DNA of 64,000 nucleotides from Hemileia vastatrix (lineage: Eukaryota; Basidiomycota; Pucciniomycetes; Pucciniales; Zaghouaniaceae), in contig JASXTE010000014.1 in NCBI GenBank assembly GCA_030280995.1, positions 23,217,150-23,281,149 on the forward strand, in the 5' to 3' direction. A program made the position numbers and the translations under genes. The notes below the pieces were generated by a model. The model searched no databases, was not told where the DNA came from, and was given only the letters and a program-made list of their open reading frames with translations. Positions 1 through 10,963 of the stretch are shown here, piece by piece. The stretch's first letter is position 1. The number at the start of each line of letters is the position of its first letter.

Positions 1-430
1 ATAAAAAATTGTATCCTGATTCCAACTTTAATGCACATTCCAAACTCAAAAAATCCCACATCCCCCCTGAAGACCCTCAAAAAGCAAATCACAAGCCAAA
101 ACAATAACCAAACATCACAAAAATGACACAATCCCAAAATTACAATAAAAAAACCTAAAAAACACAAAGAAAATAATATCTCAATCCATACTTAAATATA
201 AATTCAAACTCAAAAAATTAAAAAAATCACCGTAAATATCCCCAGAGGCAAAAAAATCTCAAAAACCCTAACTTTTATCATAAAGGCTTTAAATCCCTAA
301 AAATTCAAAAAATCCCAAAAACCAAACACTCCAAATTTCACAAAATCACCAGAACTCAAAAAATGCAATAGTTCCATAAATCCCAAAAATCCCAAAAACC
401 ACAAAAATTCAAAAATTAGTGAAATCTGAA
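1..430. repeat. C/A-rich decayed satellite-like sequence
   Basis: The + strand is rich in C and A and poor in G, with loosely repeated words such as AATCCCAAAAACC. It resembles the larger C/A-rich arrays elsewhere in the window but is more decayed. No gene is visible. Between this and the copia target site (746) there is only a short inverted repeat and A+T-rich sequence. Confidence 0.45.
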
Positions 431-444
431 AGCAGAAAAATTAA

Positions 445-533
445 ATCTGGCACCTGCTAGAAAGTTATCATCCCAGAATAATCTATAGTAGAGAAATAGG
501 GGTGTGTAAGACACCTGATAGCAGGTTCCAGAT
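445..533. repeat. Small inverted repeat (possible MITE relic)
   Basis: Positions 445-459 (ATCTGGCACCTGCTA) pair with 519-533 at 14 of 15 positions, leaving a loop of about 59 bp. A short hairpin-forming relic of a TIR element is the simplest reading. No target duplication was identified. Confidence 0.45.
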
Positions 534-750
534 GTTTTTTTCCTGGTGTCATAAAACTGAAACTCCCCAAATCACCAATTCTGTCAGCTTGCAGTAGTGT
601 GTAAGGAGGATAAAAATATAGGGGTTTGACATAATTAATAATATTATATTGCCTCACTTAATACTTTTAATTATTAAGTAAAGAAAATGATGCATACAAA
701 TTCCTACAAATCAGAATTGACATGAGTACAGAATATCCTGGAGTAGGGAT

Positions 751-864
751 TGTTGAGAAATAGTTATAGATGTAAGTTTAAACACTCAACTACAAAGGAG
801 CATGTACATATATTAGAACAATATGAATAACATAGTTAGTGATTTGTGAAAATTTACCATCACA
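751..864 (+). repeat. Copia 5' LTR (114 bp)
   Basis: It starts TGTTGAGA and ends ATCACA, following the TG...CA rule. It is preceded by GGGAT, which recurs after the 3' LTR. It matches 9885-9966 joined to 18620-18653, with differences that are largely transitions. The LTR is very short for a copia element. Confidence 0.85.
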
Positions 865-1375
865 AATTATAGGCTTATTCCAATAAATTATTTTTTAACT
901 CTTTATCAATTATATCAACTTTCACCTATCATTTCTCTCCTCTTGTTTTTTCCATTTATTTTCTCTTTCTCTTCTCACTTGTCTTTTTTTCACTTCTTGT
1001 GTCCAGTATCAATAATTTTATTCAATCTCTCATTTCATTATTTTTTTTACCAATATAACTCTTGTTTTGTTTCTTTTCTTCTCTTAAAACTATCTGTACC
1101 TCACACATTATAGACTTCACACAGCATTACAAAGATATTAGGTCAATATATTTAGTGGTACATTAAGAGGTTTCCCTAAAAATCTGTGAAAACCATTACC
1201 CAAAGATGAATTTTTCCTAATTACTAATCTTCTCCTTCTTCTTTTTTTTGAATTATGTTTCTTCTCTCCATATATTCCAGTTAATCAAATTTAGTTTTTT
1301 CTCTCTTTGGTTCCTTTTTATCCTTTTTCCTTTCTATTTATTACCTAACATTTAAAATAAAAAATAAAAATAAAA
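865..1375 (+). other. Copia primer-binding site and pyrimidine-rich leader
   Basis: Immediately after the LTR, 865-881 contains TTATAGGCTTATTCC. This looks like a transition-decayed copia-type primer site, in which an internal part of initiator tRNA-Met (the anticodon arm) pairs rather than the 3' end. The rest of the leader is rich in C and T and has no ORF. The gag ATG is at 1376. The primer assignment is inference. Confidence 0.45.
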
Positions 1376-1939
1376 ATGACTTCAAGAAATAATCAGGCTT
1401 CATCAAGACTATTGTGAAGGGAACAAGAAGGATCAATGGCAACACCACCTTCTAATAATCAAAGAGCAAATCTCACCTCTGAATATCACAGGAAGCCAAT
1501 TGAACAGAAAAGTACATGAATGAAAGAAACCAACCCAACCAATGTCCCAAAGCCTCAGTGGGATGAAGATACAGCCTTGTAAAACAAATAAAGGCTAAGC
1601 CATGGGTGCATGAAATTCCAAAGGTGACTTCCACAGGGGATAACTTCCAACTATGGTTAAGAAAATATATACAACTAATGAAAAGTGTGATGCAAAATAA
1701 TGGTTACTTCCTAAATAAAAGAGGACACCTCAATATCCATAAAGATCATGTTGTATGAGAATCACTAATTGAATTGGTTGATTAAAGCATCTAGGAGCTT
1801 GTATACACTGCCAGATGCAAAATGACCCATGAAGTTTTTATTTTTCTGGTCATCCAGTTAATCAAACCACATGAATTCATCATGTTAAAATATAGAAAAA
1901 ATCTCTCACATTAAGACTTAGTGATTTCCCATCAGCTGT

Positions 1940-4213
1940 TGTGGAAGTCTAAAGTTTAGTAAAATACTTAAAATACTTTAAATTGAATTTTGGATGATTT
2001 TTATGGAGATTGGAAGGCCACTCTAATTTTAAATATTTTTACTATAAAGAGAATGGATGGTTTTATTGCAAAAATGGGTCAAACAATTGAGTCAAGATGA
2101 AATATTTACTTTAAAGCTAATAATTTCAAGTATAGGTTTAAAAATACATGGAAATGAAATTCAGAAGTCCAAAAAGTCTTTGAAAATTTTTGGGGAATTT
2201 TTACTACTTTTCTTAAATATTTAATAATTTTATAAAGTATTTTTGATGATATTTAATTTTAGATATTTTACTTAACTTTAATAATTTTTAGCTCAGTCAA
2301 TAGGGCTGCACTGGCTACCAAGAATTAACTGGTTTTCAACAGATTTAACCCTATCAGCTGTAATATTTGTAGGTTTTTTAGTAAGGCTTTAAGGTTTTAG
2401 TTGTGTCAGTGTATGCTAGTATCTAAGTATGATTTAATAGTAAATATTAATGATCCAATTTATTATTGATAAATGATTTAGTGATTAAACCTCAGGGGAA
2501 GACTAATGAAATAGTTATACTCAGTTTTAACTCACAATATTTGGATTGGTGCGTGCTAGTGGTGGAAAATAGGTTAATAGAATATAGTTATAGCTAATAT
2601 AAATATAATATCAATTTATAAATGCTTTATAATATATTTCTATATGATTATACTTTTTTAATAATTTTTATTTGAATTGAAGTAAGTAAGAGATGTCCAA
2701 TAACCTGTCAAATCCTCCCTTACATATACCAAAATCCACTGGAGTGCACAGACCTTCAATCCAGATGATGTCACTGCTCTCCCCGGCAATTACAACACTG
2801 TGAGGGTCCATCACCTCCCCATGGTTTCCACTTCAAGAAGTTTCAACACCTAGACATCCATTAAGGACCCTCCATCACAATTAATGATATCATAAACCCA
2901 TACCATAAATAGAAAAAACAGATAAAAGTAGATACCATAAAGAAGCAGGTAAAATAACCCATCCAAAGAGTATATAATGAAACCCAAAGCATATAAATGA
3001 ACCAAATCAGCTTTTCAATCCCCAATAGCATCCCCAAGAATCCATATTAGCCCATTAATCATATCCCAACCCATAAATCTGTGAAAATCCATAAATGGAA
3101 GCAGATTTAATTGTTCAAACTGGATATATGTGCCTGAAAAAGGTGTATATGCTTGTTTAAGCATTGTGAGTCCAATGAATACAACCATATTACCAAAAAG
3201 AAGCAGAAAAATAAAGCTTATAGGCTATTAAGAGGTTAAAACCCACTTATAGACCTATATATACATAATATAAATACATATTTCACTGAATATGAGGTTT
3301 ATGCATACATATGAGCTTATGTATGTCTATAATTACTTAATATCACTTAAGATAAGTATATTATGACTCCATTAGAACCTTAATAAGTATTATAAGGCTA
3401 CAGATAAGCTATTTAAACTTATATAAGTCATTTCATAGTGTAATAAATATATATATAAGCATAATAACCATATATATAAGTATTATAACCATAATTTTTA
3501 CTTGTAAGCTTAATGTAATTAAGGTTATCTTATTTTAAGCACAATAAATACTCAGACCTGGGGATACCTAGGCTGACAAGTTGAGTCCAGATGTCTGCAC
3601 AAGCTCTGGGATACTCTAGAAAAGCTCTGGACAGACTCTGGAGGGATAAAGAGGGCATGTGACTTGACTATGCATATAAAGGCTGTAGACTTGAAAATAT
3701 TAGGGAAATCTAAATTAGAATATAAATTATCATACAATTACAATAGCTAAAAATAAAAATTAACCACCATCTTATTAACATAATATTATACAATTTGTAA
3801 TACCCTTATCAATATAATAATTTTACACAATACTTCATAAATTTTACTCAACAACTCATAAATATATATACATAGGGTATCATTGGAAATTTATTAACTT
3901 CAGGGACTAAATTTTAGTATCTTTTTACAAAAATATAAACCATATATAAACACATAAGTTTAATCATTTAAATAACTTTTCTCAGTGAAACTTTATTGTT
4001 GTATTTCTTTATCCTATCTTAAAGAACACAGATTCTACATCTCAAAAATGTTATTAAAAACTTGTTAAAAATTCATTTTATTATAAATAAGAGGTTTAAA
4101 TTTAGTTAAATTTGAAATCCTTATTTACTTAAAGGGACAGGTTTTTCTTCTGTTTATCCAACTTCCTTGGATTCTGCTTACAGCAAGGTGACTGTAAGAG
4201 TATTTCTACACAT
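1940..4213 (+). mobile_element. Degenerate Ty3 solo LTR, related to Ty3-A, inside copia gag
   Basis: It starts TGTGGAAGTCTAAAGTTTAG, matching the Ty3-A LTR start (TGTGGTAGCCTAAAGTTTAG). Further matching blocks follow in the same order: about 2200-2410, 3550-3700 (the repeated CTCTGG region), 3780-3920, and the 3' end around 4160-4200 (GATTCTGCTTACAGCAAGG). No internal retroelement sequence is attached, so it is a solo LTR of an older relative. Many differences are CpG in the young copy against TpG or CpA here. It is longer than the 1137-bp reference because of a block at about 2440-3540 without a counterpart. The 3' boundary is approximate and the target duplication is decayed. Confidence 0.8.
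2440..3540. other. Unidentified 1.1-kb insert within the old LTR
   Basis: This block separates two stretches that are adjacent in the Ty3-A LTR. It has no long ORF and no recognised domain. The part from 3240 on is rich in ATATAT and CTTATA-like words. The edges share a weak CTAAGTAT/CTGAGTAT inverted similarity, too short to call a TIR. It could be a further nested non-autonomous element or an LTR subfamily difference. Confidence 0.4.
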
Positions 4214-4690
4214 TTGAATATGCAGGTGAGGTGAAAAAGAAAATTCAAGCACTAAAAGAAGCAGGTTTTGAACTTACAATATAAAATATCATAGGATTAA
4301 TCATAGATGTAGGAACTGATGTATATGAATGCTTCACTGACAAGTTCATGAACCAAATAAGCAATGGGTACCGTAGCACCGATAATATTCCCAGCTCAAA
4401 ATAAATAATAAGAGTCATTTTTGACAGGAAAAAGCAAGAAAATACCAAAAACAAAGACAAACCTAAGGAAATATTTTTAATTCAACAACCAAATGACATT
4501 GCAGCCAAACTGGCTAGAAATAGAAATTCAAACATTTGTTATCAATGTAACAAACCAGGAAACTTTTCTCAAGACTGTAAATTCATTCTACATTACCCAC
4601 TTCCACCTCCACAATACTACCCAAATGGGTATATAGCTCACTATCTGGCTCTAAAACCCCCTATATTCATGCCACCACCTCAAAATCATT

Positions 4691-7617
4691 GAGAAAAGGA
4701 TATATAGCCTGTCAAAGAGAACCTGATCTATATCAACCAAACTACAACAAAGACCATAAATTCAGAATACCAATAAAATCTAGAATGCTTGAGCAGAATG
4801 AATCAGAAGACCCTAAAAAAATTATGATTGACAAGCTCAGAATATTAGATACAGGTAATATACCAATTCTAGATAGTGGAGAGACTCATCATATTACAGG
4901 AGATATGGAGAATATTGCATCATTTGTCTCTCTTGCTTGTCCTATTCCCTTAAAATTAGAAACTGATTGTGAAAAATAATTCATTAAAAGAAAAGGATTT
5001 TTAATTTTCCCAGGCATGAATGGGAATGATGTTAAATTAGGGAATGTTTATTTTTTCAAAATGGAAAACAGCACTCTAATTTCACAAGCAACCATTTTTT
5101 ATCAGGATGTAAGCTGTCCTTTAATAATAATGACATGCTTATTAAATCTGAATCTGGAAGTGATATTTTCTTGGCAAAATTGAATGAAAAAAAGTTGGAC
5201 TATACCAAAACCATTCCCCTTTCATCTATTAACTGTTGTCCTTTATGATTTTTATAATGTTTTAATTAGTCAAGGTAGTTTATGTTGCAATGCATATGAT
5301 TTAAATTATATATTCAATGAAATGCTAGAGGGAAAAATTCATATTAAAGGAAAGAAAGTTAAACTAAGAATTAGCATTGAGGAAGTATTACAATACTGGC
5401 ATAAATTACTTATACACAGGAGTATTATAAGCATACAAAAACTCATTAATAACAACCTTGCAGATGATTTTCCTGATAACTTCCCATCTGGAAACATTGA
5501 CTGTGAAGAGTGAAAGTTGGCCAAGTCAAAGAGAAGCAACCCACTCACAAAGAGTTACCAACAAGACAAAGTAGTTGAAATGCTAGCAGTGGATTTAATA
5601 GAACTTTTGTGGTTGAATCAGTAGAAGATGGTATGTACCTGCTAACCATGTTAGAAGTAGGATCAAGTTACAGTAATGTTAAGGTAATAAAAACAAAGGA
5701 TCAGGAAGGTAATCTAGTAGTGTTATATATAAGTTGGATTAAAAGGAGAGCTGATAACAAAATAAAGATACTAAAAAATGAAAATGGAGGAGAATTTATG
5801 AACAAAAGTTTAAAAAAATATTTAGATGAAAAAGGTATTAATCACAAGAATTCTTTACCTTACTATCATGATCAAAATGGAGATGTTGAATGTTTCAATG
5901 AAAAAATATATTACATGGGACAAATGCTTCTACTAGATAGAAGAATGAAAAAAGAATTTGGGGGTTATGATTTTAAATGTTCTAACTATCTTCACAACAG
6001 AATAACAAACACATGCAGAAAAAATAAAACACCTTTTGATGAACTACTAAAATAAAAACCAAAACTAGACAATCTAAAGTTTTTTGGAAGTACAGCATAT
6101 GTACACATACCAAAGGAAAATAGAAGGAAATTTGATGCAATAGGATGGAGATGTTGACTAGTTGGAAACTTTAAAAGAGCCAATGGTTGGTTATTTTTAG
6201 AGGAAGAAACTGGTAAGATATTTCCCTCTTCATGGGCAGAATATATTAACTTTTAGAGGAAGAAGCTTGTAAGATATTTCCCTCTTCATGGGAAGAATAT
6301 ATTAAAAACAACCCAATGTTAAAAAAAATGATAACAAAAAAATAAAAATAAAAAAAATGAAAAAATGTCAATATATTTTGTTATTAAAAGCCTAGTTCTA
6401 AGATAGTTTGATGCTGAAAATTTATTTTTTGAAAAAAAAACTTGTAGATGATACAATGACAATTTGAAAAGTAATTGCAAGTGAAATACCTAAGTTATTC
6501 AAATAAATAATGAGATCATAAAATGAAGAAGAATGGTTTTTTGAAACTGAAAATGAAATAAATAACCTCAACAAGATGTAAGTATGGGAATAAATGATAC
6601 TACCAAATGAAGCTTTGATAAAGATGAAAAATGGGTATTTTCTGAAAAAAGGGGCCAAAATGTAAAACTATTTAAAAGAAAAGCTAGATATTTGGAAAAA
6701 TGATTCTCACAAAAAGAAGGAATAGATTATTCAGAGAAATTTGCACTGACACCAACATTTACTTCACTGCAACTATTTTTAGCTCTAGCAGCAAATAATA
6801 ATTGGCCTATACACAGTTTTGATACTGTATCAGCATATCTCAACTTTTTAATTGAAGAATATATATGGGTGAAGGCTCCAGAATTTTTTGGACAAGCTGA
6901 GGGTAAAATAATGCACTTAAAAAAGGAAATATACAGTACAAAACAAGCTGAAAGGTTCTGGTGGAAACACCTGGAATGAAAATTAAGAGATATGGGATAC
7001 AAAGCTAGTATGTATGATAACTCACTATACATTCTGAGAACTGAAGAGAAAAATGGAGTGTTGTGGATCCATTTCAATGATGGAGTAATAAAAGCTGACT
7101 CCATTTTAAGAAAAATTTAAACATGCTACTTGAAATAAAATGGGAAGAGGGAGTGATGAAAATTGTTGATTTAAAGGTATGTAGAAATAATTCTGGATTT
7201 ATATTATCACAGCCAAACTTGAAAAAAAATTGAAGACAAAATCAGTGAGCATATTATAGCAAAGAAAAAAACAATGTTTCCAAAATATTGCACTCTTAAG
7301 TCTAATGAAAACAACAAAATAAAGAGTACTGAATACTCAAGTATCATTGGGTTACTAAACTACCTGGAGATAGGGAAAAGACCACACATTATGTTTGAGC
7401 TAAATTATCTTGCAAGATTTGCTAAAAAATCCTGATGAAAGACATTGGGAAGAATTTTGTCCCCTAATCCAGTATGTATCTCACACAATATATTATTTTT
7501 TCCACATAAAACCATATAGTACATGTGGATTACATACTTTTAAAGATGATAGTTGAGTTGGAGAGCTTTCTAGATCCACAAATGGTTAAGTAATGTACTT
7601 CAACAACAAACCAATCG
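4691..7617 (+). pseudogene. Copia pol pseudogene: protease, integrase, reverse transcriptase
   Basis: Translated fragments in order give an aspartic protease (ILDSGETHHITGD, DSG codons at 4872-4880), an integrase zinc-finger fragment (YWHKLLIHRSI, about 5393-5430), an integrase core with NGDVECFNEKI and the C-terminal NRITNTCRKNKTPFDELL (to 6052), and reverse transcriptase from about 6722 (YSEKFALTPTFTSLQLFLAL, then WVKAPEFFGQAEGKIMHLKK). The expected catalytic x-D-D reads F-N-D near 7072-7083, so the first active-site Asp has become Asn. Stops and frameshifts are frequent. RNase H is separated from RT by the insertion at 7621-9494. Confidence 0.85.
6194..6307 (+). repeat. 57-bp tandem duplication in copia pol
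   Basis: A segment of about 57 bp beginning TTTTTAGAGGAAGAAACTGG is repeated once directly (second copy from about 6251) with few changes. It lies between the integrase and RT regions and is probably a replication-slippage event after the element died. Confidence 0.7.
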
Positions 7618-7620
7618 TTA

Positions 7621-9494
7621 CACCATGCAATATTTGGGGGGGACTTGCTAGCAAGTCCTCAGATGGAAATCAGATGAAACTCAGAGTGAAGTAATACTGA
7701 AATTTCACTTGAAGTATCACACAAATAATAATAAATCTATATTGAAAACATAGTGAAAGTGTGAGGATAACTGAATGGAAGCCAGAAAAAATCATTCCAT
7801 GAGTCTACTCAATGCACAGTACTTTTTGAAGCAACTTATTAAAATAATACTTTATTAAATTAAGTTGATCAATAGAAATTGATTGACAATATCACAATTC
7901 TTAAATACAATAATTTTATTAAAAACTTTCAGATTACATATAAAAAAAATCAGTGACTTTTTCTATTACCTACAACTGTTTTTACAGAATTGAAAACTAT
8001 TTTTCAGCTAATATTTTATGGAATTGAACTCTGTTCTTTGCCCAAAGAACAGAGTTCATCCTCCTATTTTCACACTCTGTTTGCACCAATCCCCATTGCT
8101 TTCAATTCTATCAACACATGCTTGTCTTCCCTCCCCACCCCTTTCACTATCCTTCCAGCCCCATTAAAAAACATCCTCATTTGATCCCCATTTCACCCCT
8201 CTCAACCTCTCCCCAACCCTTTTCTTCATTCAAAATGCCTTGGAACCCTTAATCTTCCCTGCCAACTCTTTACCAACCTTTTTGCTACCCCATATACCCT
8301 TCCTCACCACTCTCTCCAGCCTCCCCAACCCTTGTAGCCCCATTACTCCCCTTTACCTCGCCTCCACAATCCTTGAACCCCAATTTCCTCCCTTTTAACT
8401 CAGTCCCTATTTCTGTATATAAAAATAAAGTGTTAGGGAGAAATGGGGAGGTAAGCAAACTGGAAGGAGAGGAGTGGAGAGGGGTAGAGAGGTCTGGAGA
8501 GGGAGAGGAAAATGTGGATAGGGGTTGAAAATGATTATGAAGGGAGTGAAAAGGTTGTGGAGAAAGATGAGGTGAGGATAAAGAAATATTTCAAAGGGAA
8601 AAGAGTGGGGTATTCTTGAGAGGGAGTAAAAAAAGACAATAAAAGAAGATAGCAATAAAAAATAAATATAAAAAAAATATCAAATATATAAAATATGCTA
8701 CAAAGAGTGGGCACAGAAATTCCTTGAATCCTAAAAATCCACAACTCCTATACTGTTATTCTCTTCATTTACTTAAATCAAATAAAAATCTACATTTTCA
8801 TATTTTGAAAATCTTGAAGAAGAGGGGAAATTAATTTTAATAAATATTAGTATGAATTTTTATTTATTTAATAGTGAAATATAGTATTTCAATTGAATTT
8901 GAAAATTATATGTCTAAGTAAAGTCTTTGTAACATCATTTTTAAGATTTTTGCACTTTCTTTAGATATTTTAATGATTTATAATATTCAATATTATATAG
9001 TCATAAAATAAGTATATAATTTTTTCAATTCTTGAAAATAATACAATAAATAATATAAATGCACAAAGTAACCTTTTATGAACAAATTGACATATTTCAA
9101 ATTGTAGTTTCTCCATGTATTCTGGCCAAAGAAACTTATATAATAATGTCAGATGGTGTCTTTCTGGATCTTTACATTGGTGTTCTTTTTTTTAAAATTG
9201 CAAAGAAACTGCTTAAATAGTTAAAAATATGTATTTTTCAAATTAATTTGAGTGTGGTCTGCACTGTATTAAAATTTCTATAAAAAATCTCATTCTTCAT
9301 ATCTCAAGATTTGTTCAAAGTATTATTACCTATGCTTCATTAAATGTTTAAGTTGTATTCATATTGAGTTCGCCAGAATGTCAATATTTTTTCTTGGTGG
9401 TTTCATCACTAATTCAATGTGGGCTCAAAAAGATATGAATTAGGGTTCAAGGTTGTGGACTTGCTAGCAAGTCCACCCCCCATATTGTGTGGTG
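7621..9494. mobile_element. MITE-like TIR element, 1874 bp, TSD TTA, inserted in copia RNase H
   Basis: The terminal inverted repeats read CACCATGCAATAT, a G run, then ACTTGCTAGCAAGTCC on the left. The right end (9443-9494) is the near-exact reverse complement. The element is flanked by TTA at 7618-7620 and 9495-9497. Removing it with one TTA rejoins the copia frame exactly: KPIV before, RYSKISNLTFQAEYVAL after. The interior (C-rich at 8080-8400, G-rich at 8430-8620) has no transposase. A 3-bp TSD fits a PIF/Harbinger-type non-autonomous element. Shorter relatives lie at 18043-18303 and 49974-50199. Confidence 0.88.
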
Positions 9495-9497
9495 TTA

Positions 9498-9874
9498 GGT
9501 ATTCTAAAATTTCAAATTTGACTTTTCAAGCTGAATATGTGGCACTGTGATCAGGGGCAAAATTATGCATGTAGATTCAGAATATTTTGAGAGATAAAAC
9601 AGGAAGAAAATTCACAGTTACAATATACTTTGAAAATCAATCCACCATAAAAATAACAACTGACTAACCAGAAAACAAAATAATTAGACACATGGAATGT
9701 TATTTTTACTATTTAAACTCACTCATCTACAATGGAAAGGCTTAAGTAAAGTGGATTAGTACTAAAGATAAAAGAGAAGATATTATGAAAAATCTTATAG
9801 GAACAAATTTATTTGAAAAAGGGAAATATTTATTAGCTGTGTATGAGAATAAGTTAGAATTTCATAATGTAATT
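9498..9874 (+). pseudogene. Copia RNase H pseudogene
   Basis: The translation shows the copia RNase H order: FQAEYVAL, then a DNQSTIKI-like stretch reading ENQSTIKI, then VKWISTKDKREDIMKNLIG. In this family these cover the catalytic and C-terminal signature region. It ends just upstream of the purine tract and 3' LTR. In-frame stops (for example after AEYVAL) make it non-functional. It is the continuation of 4691-7617. Confidence 0.82.
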
Positions 9875-9884
9875 GAGGAGGGGG
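9875..9884 (+). other. Copia polypurine tract
   Basis: GAGGAGGGGG-type purines directly precede the 3' LTR start TGTTGAGA at 9885, the expected place for plus-strand priming. Confidence 0.75.
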
Positions 9885-9966
9885 TGTTGAGACATAGTTA
9901 TGGATATAAGTCTAAGTACTCAGCTACATAAGATCATGTATATATATTATAATAATAAGAATAATA
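9885..9966 (+). repeat. Copia 3' LTR, first part
   Basis: It matches 751-830 of the 5' LTR. It is cut by the Harbinger-like element starting at 9967 and resumes at 18620. The 5' LTR shows the empty site (GAATAACATAGTTAG). Confidence 0.85.
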
Positions 9967-10963
9967 GGGGGTGTAAGCTCTTCCAAATCCCCACTTAACT
10001 TTAGTATTTATATCAAACCAAATCAGCACTTAAATTTTGCAAAAAGTCACTTATTTCAAAAATGGGTGTCAGTTGGACCTGAAATCAGCACTTTTTTCCC
10101 AATTTTTTTTCACAAAAACATTTTGGCCGTATTATCACTTCCTTTCCCACCCCATCCCTGTCACATGTGACACCCTGACCTCCATCCCCTCATCAATCCT
10201 TGGTACACACCCCTCACTGAGATTTGAAACATTTTATTGCAACATTTTAACCAGGCATGTTTTTTTATGTTTTCAACCTCTTAATCTCTTTTCTTGTAAA
10301 ATACCACACTGGGGAAAAAACATGAACTAGATGTCAAGTTCAGTTTTGGGACCCTATTCCATTCATGGGTGAATTTCTGTGACAAAACATGGAATGTCAC
10401 TTTTTGGGCCAAGGGCATGACTTTAGAAGTAATGATTTTAGAGTCCTTGATTCTTTTGTTTGTCTGATTTTAAAGTCCCCCATTGTTACTTCTCCTGCCC
10501 CTCATTAATTTATCCTCATTCTCCTCAATCTTCATGAGTGTTTTGTTCTTTTCATTTTTTGCTTTTATCATGAATTCTTGTTTTTACCCTCTTAATTAGA
10601 TAATTTTTTATTGTGATATAGTACATGCTTTCTGACCAGTTTTTTTCCTAATTTCTTTCCATTACATTCTATTTTGCCTTTAAGTCACATATTTTATACT
10701 TGTTTATTTTTTACTGCTTCCTCAGCTCTTTTGAATCTTGGTCTCTATTTTATCAATATTCTTTTTTAAGCTTCAGAAGAGCAAACCTTTCAAGTTTTTT
10801 TTCCCTTGATGAAACATAATTTCTTTTTTAGCAGTACATACTTTTTACTATTTCTCTACTTTTTCATTTACCTATTGTCTTCTCTATCACATGCCATTCC
10901 TCCTTAATTTGAGCCCCTCTTCTTCCTCATTAATCTTCTCTACTCTCTTTCTCTCTCATATTT

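Larger units (their letters stand above)
1376..4690 (+). pseudogene. Copia gag pseudogene, interrupted by a solo LTR
   Basis: Gag-like sequence runs 1376-1939 and resumes at about 4214 after the inserted LTR. Translations before and after the gap read as one copia Gag: LSDFPSAV just before, EYAGEVKKKIQALKEAGFEL just after. A degenerate zinc knuckle lies at 4537-4578 (CYQCNKPGNFSQDC), with the expected His replaced by Asn. Several in-frame stops are present, for example a TGA about 13 codons after the ATG. Gag would have packaged the element's RNA in virus-like particles. It is not functional now. Confidence 0.8.

Noticed and set aside
3552..3737. Small ORF upstream of copia gag
   Set aside because: It lies within the old Ty3 solo LTR (the CTCTGG repeat region) and matches the non-coding LTR of Ty3-A.
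7990..8744. Short open frames in the 1.87-kb MITE as a possible transposase
   Set aside because: They come from C-rich/G-rich low-complexity sequence, lack DDE motifs, and lie on both strands without consistency.
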